From: an uncultured Anaerolineae bacterium
GTDB taxonomy: Bacteria; Chloroflexota; Anaerolineae; Anaerolineales; Villigracilaceae
Reading direction: 5' to 3'
DNA length: 64,000 nucleotides
Assembly: GCA_903875215.1 (NCBI GenBank)
Contig: CAIQVH010000031.1
Span: 186,001-250,000 of the forward strand
Part shown: positions 56,796 through 64,000 of the stretch, piece after piece
Layout: each line of letters starts with the position of its first letter
How positions within the stretch are numbered: position 1 is the first letter of the stretch
Notes under the pieces: generated by a model
What the model was told of the DNA's origin: nothing
Database searches by the model: none
Seen by the model: only the letters and a program-made list of their open reading frames with translations
Program-made: the position numbers and the translations under genes

Positions 56796-59700
56796 ATTGA
56801 TGTTGCAGGAATGTCTCGATCAGCTCCTGTAGAGCCGTCAGGCTGAAGGGTTTGCTCAGGTATTCGTTCATACCGGCCTCCAGGCAGCGTTCGCGGTCGC
56901 CGGCCATGGCCAGAGCGGTCAGCGCGATGATGGGGGTGGAGGCAAAGCGCGGTGAGGCGCGCAGGCGGCGCGTGGCTTCAAAACCGTCAATTCCAGGCAT
57001 CTGGATATCCATCAGGATCACGTCCGGATTGGTTTCCTCGGCTTTACTGAGCGCTTCCAAGCCGTTTTCGGCCAGTACCAGCTGGTACCCAAGGTTTGTC
57101 AAAAAGTCACTGATGGTCATGCTGTTAATTTCGTTATCCTCAGCCAGCAGGATGGTACCAAGCGAGCCGGTTGTGGCCGCGCCGTTGTTGTTTTCCTGAC
57201 TTTCGTCGGTCTTGCGGGGCTTGGAAGAAGCCGGGGTGGGCATTGTGATGCCGGGCTGCCAGGGCATGGACACCGTGAAGCAGCTGCCTTGGCCGGGTTC
57301 GCTGACTACAGAGACGCTGCCGCCGTGCATTTCGGCCAGCTGTTTGACCAGCACCAGTCCCAGGCCGGAGCCTTCGTGTTGGCGTGTCAGACTGCCATCC
57401 ACCTGGGTGAAGGGGGTGAATAACCGGTTGATATCCTGGGCTGATATGCCGATGCCGGTATCGCTGACGGAAAAATTCAGGCACTTCTTTTCGGCGTCGC
57501 TGCTGACTTCCAGCAAAATTCCGCCCTTGGCCGGGGTAAATTTGACGGCGTTGCTCAGCAGGTTGATCAGAATCTGCTTCAGGCGGCGCGGGTCGGCTCG
57601 CAGGGTGGTGATGCCAGGTTCGATCATGGAGCGCAGCGCCAATTCTTTTTTAATGGCCAGCTCCTTGACGAACGCCAGGCTGGACTGGCAAACTTCGTTA
57701 ACGGTGATGATTTCCGGGTGGACTTCCAGTTTGCCGGCTTCAATTTTGGCCAGGTCGAGGATGTCATTGATCAGGCTGAGCAGGTGCCGCCCGCTGGTGT
57801 CGATGGTGCGCACGAATTTTAGCTGGTGTTCGTTGAGAGGCCCGCGGTAGCCATCCAGCAGGATTTCGGACAGGCCGAGGATGCCGTTCAGCGGCGTGCG
57901 CAGTTCATGGCTCATGTTGACCAGGAATTCATCCTTGGCGCGCGAGGCGGTAGCCAGTGCGGCATAGGTGATGCCCAGCTCGTGGCGGCTCTGGCGCAGG
58001 TTGGCTTCGCTCTCGGCCAGCGCGATCTGAGCTTTTTTGGCCTCGTTGATGTTGATGGTGTACCCGATGATTTCCTGCGGTTGGTTCTTGTCGTCATAAA
58101 CCATCTTCATGCCGGTGGACATCCAGATGTACTCGCCGTTGGCGTGGAGGGTACGCGCCTCCCAGGTGCAGAAACCGTTCTCGAGCAGTTTTTCCAGCCC
58201 AAGTTTCGCGGCAGGGATGTCATCGGGGTGGAGCAGGTAATACCAGAAGCCATTATCATCGGTGTATTGGTGAGCTTGGTAGCCAAGAACCTGGTGGATG
58301 GAATCGCTGATAAAGGAAATGGGATAGTTGCTTGTCAGGGCGCAGGTGAATATGGTTGCCGGGGTTTGAGTCACCAGGAAGTTCAGGCGGGCTTCGCTGT
58401 TGCGCAGGGCGGTTTCAAAGCGTTTGCGTTCGGTATTATCGAGTGTGGTGGAGCGGGTGGTAAGCAGGTTGCCGGCAGCGTCGAAGATGGCGGTGGCATT
58501 GAGCAGGAGCGGGAGGCTGCTGCCATCCCGGCGCAGCATTTCGATTTCGATGTCGTTTATTACACCGGTTTTTTTAAGCTGGGGAAAAATTTCTTTGAAA
58601 GTGGCCAGGCTGGCTTCGTTGAGAAATTCAGTGATAGAGTGGCCGATAACTTCCTGCCGGGTGTATCCCAGCCAGTTCAGCTCGGTCTGATTCATGATTG
58701 TGATGATGCCTTCCGGGCTGAGCGAGTGGTAGCCGCAAGGCGCGTTGTCATAAAGATCCTGCACTTCGGCACTGCGTTCGTTGACGCGCTGTTCAAGGGT
58801 GCGGTTGAATTCCTGTAGCTCGGTCTGGGCTATTTTGATGTCATTAATGTCGGTGGAGTTGACCAGCACCTGGGTTACCAGCCCATTTTGATCGTGGATG
58901 GGTTGAATGGTGTGGCGATACCAGCGCAGCTGGCCCTGCCACTGCCCCTGGCTTTCAAAGGACAACGAGCGATCGGTGGAGGCCACCTCGCGCAGGGCAG
59001 CCATCTGGCGGGCGGCAACCTGCTCCGGGAAGGTTTCGAACATGCTTTTTCCCACCAACTCGGCGGGTGAGCTGCCAAACTGTCGCGCGGCCAGGTCGTT
59101 CAAGTAGAGGAAGCGGCCTTCCAGGTCGAAAGTGACGATCAGGCTGGAGAGGCTTTCCACCAACCCGCGAAATTGCTCTTCGCTGGCGCGCAGTTCGTTT
59201 TCGGCCAGTTTTCGCTCGGTGAAGTCGTTGAAGGTGGCGTAAACCTGGAAGGGCTGTTTCTCGCCGGGTTTGAATTGCGGAATGGCGGTGACGCTGATCC
59301 AGCGGTGCGTGCGGGTTTGCGGGTTGTAGATTCCCATTGTGCCCTGCTCGGGGCGGCCGGTTTTGAGCGCCAGCATACTGGGCAGGGTTTCGGCAGGGTA
59401 GGGGCTGCCATCTTCTTGCAGGGCGTCCCAGGTAGGATCCAGGGAGTTGCGTTTGAGTATATCTTCCCAGGTCAATCCCAGGATTTGTTCTGCGGCCGGG
59501 TTGGCGCTGGTAATTTTCCCGCTGGCGTCCTGGTAAACGATGCCCAACTGCATGGTTTCATACAGCGTCCGGTAGCGTTCTTCGCTGGTTTTGAGCTCCA
59601 TTTCGGCCCGCCGGCGGTCGGTGACATCGTGGATGATCGAAAAGAGCAGGATTCTCTCCTCGGTCTGGATTGGGCTGGAACGCACCTCGACGAAGCGAAT

Positions 59701-61257
59701 CTCACCGCTGGCCAGCCGGTGTGGAAAAATAAAGTAATTGCGTTCCTCGCGTTTGGCGTGCTGGCGTTCATTGGCAATTTCGTCGGGAGGCAGCTGGTTG
59801 ATCTCGGCGATGTTCATGTCCATCAGCTTTGCGCGGGGGTAGCCGTAAAAATGTTCTGCGGCGAGGTTGGCGTTCACAATCTGCCCCGAATCTGGTTCGA
59901 TCAACAGCATGATGGCATTGCTCGATTCAAAGGTGGAGCGGAAGCGGTCTTCGCTGAGCCGCAGGGCTTTTTCAGCATTTTTTCGCTCGGTGATATCGCG
60001 CAGAATGGCGGTGAAGTATTTTTCGCCGTTGTTTTCTGTAACCGAGAAGGTGGATTCGGCCGGGAATTCCTCCCCGTTGGCGCGCAGGCCGATGATGGAA
60101 AAGACTTTCCCGGCTGGATATTTCTGGGGATGTTCCCCGCTCATCCCAAACATCAATTTGCTGTGATGTCCGCGGAAACGTTCTGGCAGGAAGATGCCGA
60201 TCGGCTGACCAAGAGCCTGGTTGGCTGGCAGACCAAACAGGTTCTCGGCGGCCTGGTTAAATGTGACGATGCGCAGCCGGGAGTCTGTAGTGATGATGGC
60301 ATCCATGGCTGCATCAATCATGGTGCGGACGCGTTGTTCGCTGCTGGCCAGCGCGGCAGCGGCCTTGCTGCTGGCGCTGACATCGCGCCCCACACCTACC
60401 AAACCGAAAATCTTTCCTTGCTGGTCACGCTGGGGGGTCAACGAAGTCTCGTAATACTGGATGTCGGTGCCGTTGTTAAGCGTCCAGGCGTAGGTGACGT
60501 GTTCCCCCTGCAAGGCTCGCAGGTTGGCGGCTTCATGCACCTGAGAGTTCGCGTCGCCGAAAATCTCGCGCGAGGTCTTGCCGAGAAAAAAGTCCTCAGT
60601 CAGGCCGGCGCGCTGCACCCAGGGGCCGAAAACCCCGGTGTGGCGCTGCTCCAGGTCTAGGGTATAGACGATTTCTTCGAGATTGGAAACGAGGTGGTTG
60701 AAGCGTTCTTCGCTCCGGCGGATTGTCTCGGTGGCCTGCCGCAGGGCGGTGATGTCATCGAAGGTGGCGTAGACCATGTAGGGCCGGGTTTCATCGACCT
60801 TGAATAACGGCGTCGCGTTGACCAGGATCCAGCGGGTTTCTTCTTTGACCGGATGAAAAACCCCCATCACCACGCCGAGAACCGGCTGACCGGTTTTTAG
60901 GGCTACCATGGCCGGATGGGTCTCGCCGGGAAAATCTGTCCCATCTTCGTGAATGCTTTTCCAGCGCGGATCGAGCGAAGAGCGCCCTTGCAGTTGATCG
61001 AGCGAGAGTCCCAGGATTCGCTCGGCGGCCGGGTTGGCCAGGGTGATCATTCCATTGGCATCCTGCCAGACCACGCCTTGCGCCATGGTTTCAAACAAGG
61101 TATGAAACCGTCCGCTGCTTTCGGCCAGCATCTGTTCGGTGTATTGGCGCCCCGATACATTTTGCTGCAGCCTGGCCTCCAGGCTGTTGATTGTATTTTG
61201 AAGATCGGCGATTTGTTGCTTGAGTTCTGTCGCGCTAGCCTTGTGGTTTGTGCGCAC
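56794..61257 (-). CDS. Very large cytosolic hybrid histidine kinase with eight PAS modules
   Basis: 1487 residues, no membrane helices. After a short coiled coil (10-40), eight PAS/PAC modules follow at roughly 50, 180, 310, 435, 560, 690, 830 and 950. Then HisKA (FLVNMSHELRTPLNGILG, about 1125), HATPase (NLLSNAVKFTP, DTGIGIS, GSGLGLVLVKQL) and a receiver (AEDNE, Asp in VILMDIQMPG about 1415). No HPt domain is present. Modules 1 and 5 are near copies. The frame opens at 61269 with a TTG inside the GGAGG; I chose GTG at 61257, four to five bases after it. Confidence 0.92.
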   Translation of the reverse strand: MRTNHKASATELKQQIADLQNTINSLEARLQQNVSGRQYTEQMLAESSGRFHTLFETMAQGVVWQDANGMITLANPAAERILGLSLDQLQGRSSLDPRWKSIHEDGTDFPGETHPAMVALKTGQPVLGVVMGVFHPVKEETRWILVNATPLFKVDETRPYMVYATFDDITALRQATETIRRSEERFNHLVSNLEEIVYTLDLEQRHTGVFGPWVQRAGLTEDFFLGKTSREIFGDANSQVHEAANLRALQGEHVTYAWTLNNGTDIQYYETSLTPQRDQQGKIFGLVGVGRDVSASSKAAAALASSEQRVRTMIDAAMDAIITTDSRLRIVTFNQAAENLFGLPANQALGQPIGIFLPERFRGHHSKLMFGMSGEHPQKYPAGKVFSIIGLRANGEEFPAESTFSVTENNGEKYFTAILRDITERKNAEKALRLSEDRFRSTFESSNAIMLLIEPDSGQIVNANLAAEHFYGYPRAKLMDMNIAEINQLPPDEIANERQHAKREERNYFIFPHRLASGEIRFVEVRSSPIQTEERILLFSIIHDVTDRRRAEMELKTSEERYRTLYETMQLGIVYQDASGKITSANPAAEQILGLTWEDILKRNSLDPTWDALQEDGSPYPAETLPSMLALKTGRPEQGTMGIYNPQTRTHRWISVTAIPQFKPGEKQPFQVYATFNDFTERKLAENELRASEEQFRGLVESLSSLIVTFDLEGRFLYLNDLAARQFGSSPAELVGKSMFETFPEQVAARQMAALREVASTDRSLSFESQGQWQGQLRWYRHTIQPIHDQNGLVTQVLVNSTDINDIKIAQTELQEFNRTLEQRVNERSAEVQDLYDNAPCGYHSLSPEGIITIMNQTELNWLGYTRQEVIGHSITEFLNEASLATFKEIFPQLKKTGVINDIEIEMLRRDGSSLPLLLNATAIFDAAGNLLTTRSTTLDNTERKRFETALRNSEARLNFLVTQTPATIFTCALTSNYPISFISDSIHQVLGYQAHQYTDDNGFWYYLLHPDDIPAAKLGLEKLLENGFCTWEARTLHANGEYIWMSTGMKMVYDDKNQPQEIIGYTININEAKKAQIALAESEANLRQSRHELGITYAALATASRAKDEFLVNMSHELRTPLNGILGLSEILLDGYRGPLNEHQLKFVRTIDTSGRHLLSLINDILDLAKIEAGKLEVHPEIITVNEVCQSSLAFVKELAIKKELALRSMIEPGITTLRADPRRLKQILINLLSNAVKFTPAKGGILLEVSSDAEKKCLNFSVSDTGIGISAQDINRLFTPFTQVDGSLTRQHEGSGLGLVLVKQLAEMHGGSVSVVSEPGQGSCFTVSMPWQPGITMPTPASSKPRKTDESQENNNGAATTGSLGTILLAEDNEINSMTISDFLTNLGYQLVLAENGLEALSKAEETNPDVILMDIQMPGIDGFEATRRLRASPRFASTPIIALTALAMAGDRERCLEAGMNEYLSKPFSLTALQELIETFLQHQ

Positions 61258-61440
61258 AAAAACCTCCAATAAAGGTCATCATCCTATTATCCATCTACCG
61301 CGAACCAAACCAAGATTGATAAGAAAAAGGCAAGCCATGCTGGGACGTTATTTGTTATCCCGACGAAATTATTTAGGTTTAATTATAAAGCAAAACCTTG
61401 ACAGAAACTTGATAAAAGATGAATAATTTATTCCAAATTA

Positions 61441-61602
61441 ATCATTACACCGTAAAGTAAGTCTTGCGAGTTTTTAAACATGAGCTCGCGCAGACTTTCA
61501 CCCCTGCCCTCTCCCGGGGGGGAGGGGGGCAATCCCCTCCCCCTTTGGGGGAGGGTTAGGGTGAGGGAGTTTTACGGAACACTTAATTAACGCTGTAATC
61601 AT
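61441..61602. mobile_element. MITE-like element with 25-bp terminal inverted repeats
   Basis: ATCATTACACCGTAAAGTAA and following GTCTT (61441-61465) is an inverted copy, 20 of 25 identical, of 61578-61602. Between them is a GC-rich core with stuttered arms (CCCTCTCCCGGGGGGGAGG and GGGGGAGGGTTAGGGTGAGG). It is 162 bp, non-coding and AT-rich at the ends. No target-site duplication was found. A TTGACA at 61398 with AATAAT 18 nt on points into it. Confidence 0.65.
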
Positions 61603-61631
61603 TCTATCGACCAATTGATAAAAAAGATCCG

Positions 61632-61814
61632 TCATCTCCATTTAAGCTGATTGAATGTGTGTATTTCGGGGTGGTTGGCGTGCAGGGTGCGCAAATTGCT
61701 CAACATGCCGCGATACGCTTCCGGGTCGGGGAACAGGAAATTCGTCAGGCGGTGCGGCGGCACGATCACGATGGACACAAAGCTGCCTTGCCCTGTCATG
61801 GTAAAGGTTGGCAT
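61632..61814 (-). CDS. Possible small protein, unrecognised
   Basis: 60 residues from ATG (MPTFTMTGQGSFVSIVIVPP...), divergent from the aminotransferase. The composition looks protein-like (VPPHRLTNFLFPDPEAYRG), but there is no family, no ribosome binding site and no terminator. It could be a remnant displaced by the adjacent element. Confidence 0.35.
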   Translation of the reverse strand: MPTFTMTGQGSFVSIVIVPPHRLTNFLFPDPEAYRGMLSNLRTLHANHPEIHTFNQLKWR

Positions 61815-61832
61815 GGATTGATTGCACATTGC

Positions 61833-61838
61833 TATAAT
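61833..61838 (+). promoter_or_regulatory. -10 box directly before the aminotransferase start
   Basis: TGC-TATAAT is an extended -10, followed by 7 nt and ATG. No Shine-Dalgarno. TTGGCA lies 19 nt upstream. Confidence 0.55.
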
Positions 61839-61845
61839 AGACAGC

Positions 61846-62997
61846 ATGAACAACCTCAAACAACACTTCCTGCTTGACCCTGAAATTCATTTTCTCAATC
61901 ATGGCTCTTTTGGAGCCACTCCGAAACCTGTTTTCGATGCCTACCAGGGCTGGCAGCGCCGCCTGGAACGCCAGCCGGTGCTGTTCCTGGGCCGCGAGCA
62001 TGATGCACTGCTCAAAGAGTCACGCGCTGCCCTGGGGGATTATCTTAACGCTGACGCTGACGATCTGGTTTACATTCCCAACGCCACACATGGGGTCAAC
62101 ATTATTGCCCGCTCGCTGCAGCTCCAGCCTGGCGACGAAATCCTGACCACTGACCATGAGTATGGAGCCTGCGATTACACCTGGGACTTTCTCTGTGAGC
62201 GGGCCGGTGCCAGATATCTTCACCAGCCGGTGACTTTGCCTGCCCGATCTGAAGAAGCCATGCTCGAACAAATCTGGGCGGGCGTTACACCGCGCACGCG
62301 GCTCATATTCCTGAGTCACATCACCTCGCCGACTGCGCTGCGGCTGCCAGTGGAAGCGATCTGCCAGCGCGCGCGCCAGGCCGGAATCCTGACCCTGGTG
62401 GACGGCGCGCACGCTCCCGGGCAGATTCTGCTGGATTTGCAGGCCGTTGACGCTGATTTTTATACCGGTAACTGTCACAAATGGATGCTGGCCCCCAAGG
62501 GTGCCGCTTTTCTGCATGCCCGACCCTCCGCCCAGGCGCTGATCGAGCCGCTGGTGGTCAGCTGGGGCTATGGCGGCCAGCCGCAGTTTGGTACTGGCAA
62601 GCGCTTTATAGACTTATTGCAGTGGACTGGCACCAAGGATCCCGCGGCTGCGCTGGCTGTCCCCGCTGCGCTGGAATTTGCTCACGCTCATGACTGGGAG
62701 CGCGTCCGCCAGGATTGTCACCGCCTGCTGGGCCAGGCCATTCGCAGTGTCTGCGAACTGACTGGTCTCGAGCCGCTTTATGCGCCGGATTCAGATTTCT
62801 TTCGGCAGATGGGTATCGCGCCACTTCCTGCCTCTACCGACCTGGCGCAGCTGAAAACGCGCTTGTATGATGAATTTCGGGTCGAAGTGCCGCTTATCCA
62901 GTGGCAGGACAGGAAATTTGTGCGCATTTCGATCCAGGGGTACAACACGCCGCAGGATGTGGAGGCGTTGCTGGCGGGGCTGCGCGCGCTGTTATAA
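61846..62997 (+). CDS. Class V aminotransferase (isopenicillin N epimerase/cysteine desulfurase-like)
   Basis: 383 residues, PLP-dependent. FLNHGSFGATPKPV at the N-terminus, VDGAHAPGQILLDL (Asp and His of the cofactor site, about 195) and TGNCHKWMLAPKGAAFL with the PLP lysine (about 216) are clear. It resembles isopenicillin N epimerase-like proteins more than IscS (no IscS Cys loop). Substrate unknown. Its TAA shares TTATAA with the converging next gene. Confidence 0.9.
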   Translation: MNNLKQHFLLDPEIHFLNHGSFGATPKPVFDAYQGWQRRLERQPVLFLGREHDALLKESRAALGDYLNADADDLVYIPNATHGVNIIARSLQLQPGDEILTTDHEYGACDYTWDFLCERAGARYLHQPVTLPARSEEAMLEQIWAGVTPRTRLIFLSHITSPTALRLPVEAICQRARQAGILTLVDGAHAPGQILLDLQAVDADFYTGNCHKWMLAPKGAAFLHARPSAQALIEPLVVSWGYGGQPQFGTGKRFIDLLQWTGTKDPAAALAVPAALEFAHAHDWERVRQDCHRLLGQAIRSVCELTGLEPLYAPDSDFFRQMGIAPLPASTDLAQLKTRLYDEFRVEVPLIQWQDRKFVRISIQGYNTPQDVEALLAGLRALL

Positions 62998-64000
62998 CTG
63001 CTGCGCCAGGCTGAGCAGTTCCAGCGGCTCCAGGTGCTGGCGGATAGGTGCCGGATGATCGGCGGCCCACTGCCGCAGGGGGCGGCTCCATTCGATCAGG
63101 GCGCGGGCGTCAGCCGGGTAGTGGCTGGCGCGCGCGCCGCTGTTGATGAATGGGCGGTCTGCGAGAGCGGCGCGCCATTCGTCCCAGCCGGCCATATCTG
63201 GGGTCAGTGAAAAAGTTGCCAGCGGTGAGAAAAAGACAGGTTTCCCGCCTGGGAAGTGGGCGCTCATTTCTTGAAGATAGCGGGCGCTGTCGCGGGTGTT
63301 GAAAATCAACCAGAGCGGCAGCAGGCCGGCCTGGCGCGCGGCGGTGGCATCAAACTGGCTGAAACATTCGATGCTGACACCTTGCGGGGCGCGGCCTTCT
63401 TTTTCGAGCAGGCGCTGGGTGGCCTGGAAGGCCAGGCGGGAGAAATCATTGGGGTGCGGCAGCTGGATGCGCACAAAGCGAAAGCCTTCAGCCTCGCAAA
63501 ATGTTTCCAGCGCGGAAAAGAGTCCCGGCTCACTACCCCATTCCGATTCCGGGCCCCTTTCCAGGGCCCAACCTTCCAGCGCCCAGCGGGAGGACTTCAG
63601 TCCGGCGCTGCGCGCGTAGGTCTCCAGGCGCGGACTGCCCGACAGAAATTCCTCTGCCGGTAGATCGCCCCATCCGCCGACCTGAAAGACACTGCGCGGG
63701 CCGAGGCGGTAGCGCAGCCATTCTGCGCCGCCCTCCAGGCTGACGATTGTGCCGCTAGGCGCCAATCGCTGGCGGATGAAGGCCGCGTACTGCGCGGGTA
63801 GTTCGACCAATTTGAAGCGCAGGTGGTTGACGTGACGTGTCAGCCAGCCATCATGAACCGGGTCGTAGTGTTGAATGGTCATCAGGCGCGGATCGCTGGC
63901 GGCAAGATTCAGGGCGGCGGCGAGCGAGCGATGTAAATATTCGTTCACGTCACCGCGAGAACTCCCTTTTTTGAGCGTGATGACAAAAGCCTGGGGCAGG
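62992..64000 (-). CDS. Unrecognised protein, N-terminus beyond the window
   Basis: At least 336 residues. A GTG at 63946-63948 could be read as a start, but the frame stays open upstream to the edge (..AFVITLKKGSSRGDVNEY), so the gene probably begins outside. The protein is soluble, rich in Trp, Arg and Leu, with GGAEWLRYRLGPRSVFQVGG and PHPNDFSRLAFQATQ. No motif I can name. It ends 6 bp into the aminotransferase stop. Confidence 0.6.
   Translation of the reverse strand, partial: LPQAFVITLKKGSSRGDVNEYLHRSLAAALNLAASDPRLMTIQHYDPVHDGWLTRHVNHLRFKLVELPAQYAAFIRQRLAPSGTIVSLEGGAEWLRYRLGPRSVFQVGGWGDLPAEEFLSGSPRLETYARSAGLKSSRWALEGWALERGPESEWGSEPGLFSALETFCEAEGFRFVRIQLPHPNDFSRLAFQATQRLLEKEGRAPQGVSIECFSQFDATAARQAGLLPLWLIFNTRDSARYLQEMSAHFPGGKPVFFSPLATFSLTPDMAGWDEWRAALADRPFINSGARASHYPADARALIEWSRPLRQWAADHPAPIRQHLEPLELLSLAQQL

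Noticed and set aside
61484-61570. GC-rich hairpin near 61.5 kb as a simple terminator of the kinase or aminotransferase gene.
   Set aside because: It lies upstream of both genes' starts, lacks a T-run and is enclosed by inverted terminal repeats, so a MITE-like element fits better.

Overview
The window is 64 kb of a high-GC bacterial chromosome with dense coding on both strands. No rRNA, tRNA or CRISPR array was seen. The gene content suggests a member of the Chloroflexota, probably class Anaerolineae: a GatCAB amidotransferase with an M55 peptidase between gatA and gatB, several CPBP proteases, very large multi-PAS kinases, a kinase-like/TolB propeller protein, GH1/GH4 sugar hydrolases, and an NAD-linked formate dehydrogenase. 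This assignment is inferred from overall resemblance; no marker phylogeny was possible.

Layout. 1-11.85 kb is mostly minus strand: a HAD hydrolase cut by the left edge, a D-2-hydroxyacid dehydrogenase, a CPBP protease, a two-subunit CoA-transferase interrupted by an alpha/beta hydrolase, P5C dehydrogenase, a PIG-L deacetylase, a histidine kinase, an MFS transporter and a DeoR regulator. 12.0-18.7 kb (plus) holds gatC-gatA-M55-gatB, a CPBP protein, a GNAT acetyltransferase, a ComEA-like protein and a methyltransferase. 18.7-20.7 kb (minus) encodes a pseudokinase fused to a TolB-like propeller. 20.9-22.2 kb is a multicopper oxidase lacking its first cupredoxin domain. 22.3-28.0 kb is the formate dehydrogenase operon (NuoE-NuoF fusion, ferredoxin subunit, EamA transporter, catalytic FdhA). 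28.0-29.8 kb is a scarred segment with two HsdS tail remnants around a zinc-ribbon gene, followed by GC-rich hairpins and a DUF559 nuclease gene.

30.0-34.9 kb (minus) is a Cof phosphatase / MFS / methyltransferase-glycosyltransferase fusion / UDP-GlcNAc 2-epimerase operon. 35.1-42.0 kb (plus) is a MacAB-like export operon with two tandem adaptors and its own two-component system. 42.1-45.9 kb (minus) is a GH1-GH4-sugar kinase operon. 46.2-51.9 kb holds housekeeping genes (pseudouridine synthase, CBS-ACT protein, M20 peptidase, VTT protein, cyclophilin, uridine kinase, DegV). 52.1-56.7 kb is mreB-mreC-mreD-PBP2, pointing to a rod or filament cell. 56.8-61.3 kb encodes a roughly 1,490-residue hybrid histidine kinase with eight PAS modules. 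The right end has a MITE-like element, a class V aminotransferase and an unrecognised gene running off the edge.

The most unusual signal is a set of imperfect palindromes whose arms are built from stuttered 6-8 nt units. They lie between genes across the window but concentrate in the formate dehydrogenase operon. There they also sit in frame inside genes: at the NuoE/NuoF fusion junction, inside NuoF, at the C-terminus of the ferredoxin subunit, and inside FdhA. They look like short non-autonomous elements tolerated as protein insertions. A second pattern is a perfect or near-perfect -10 box only 6-7 nt before the start codon at four genes, which predicts leaderless transcripts.
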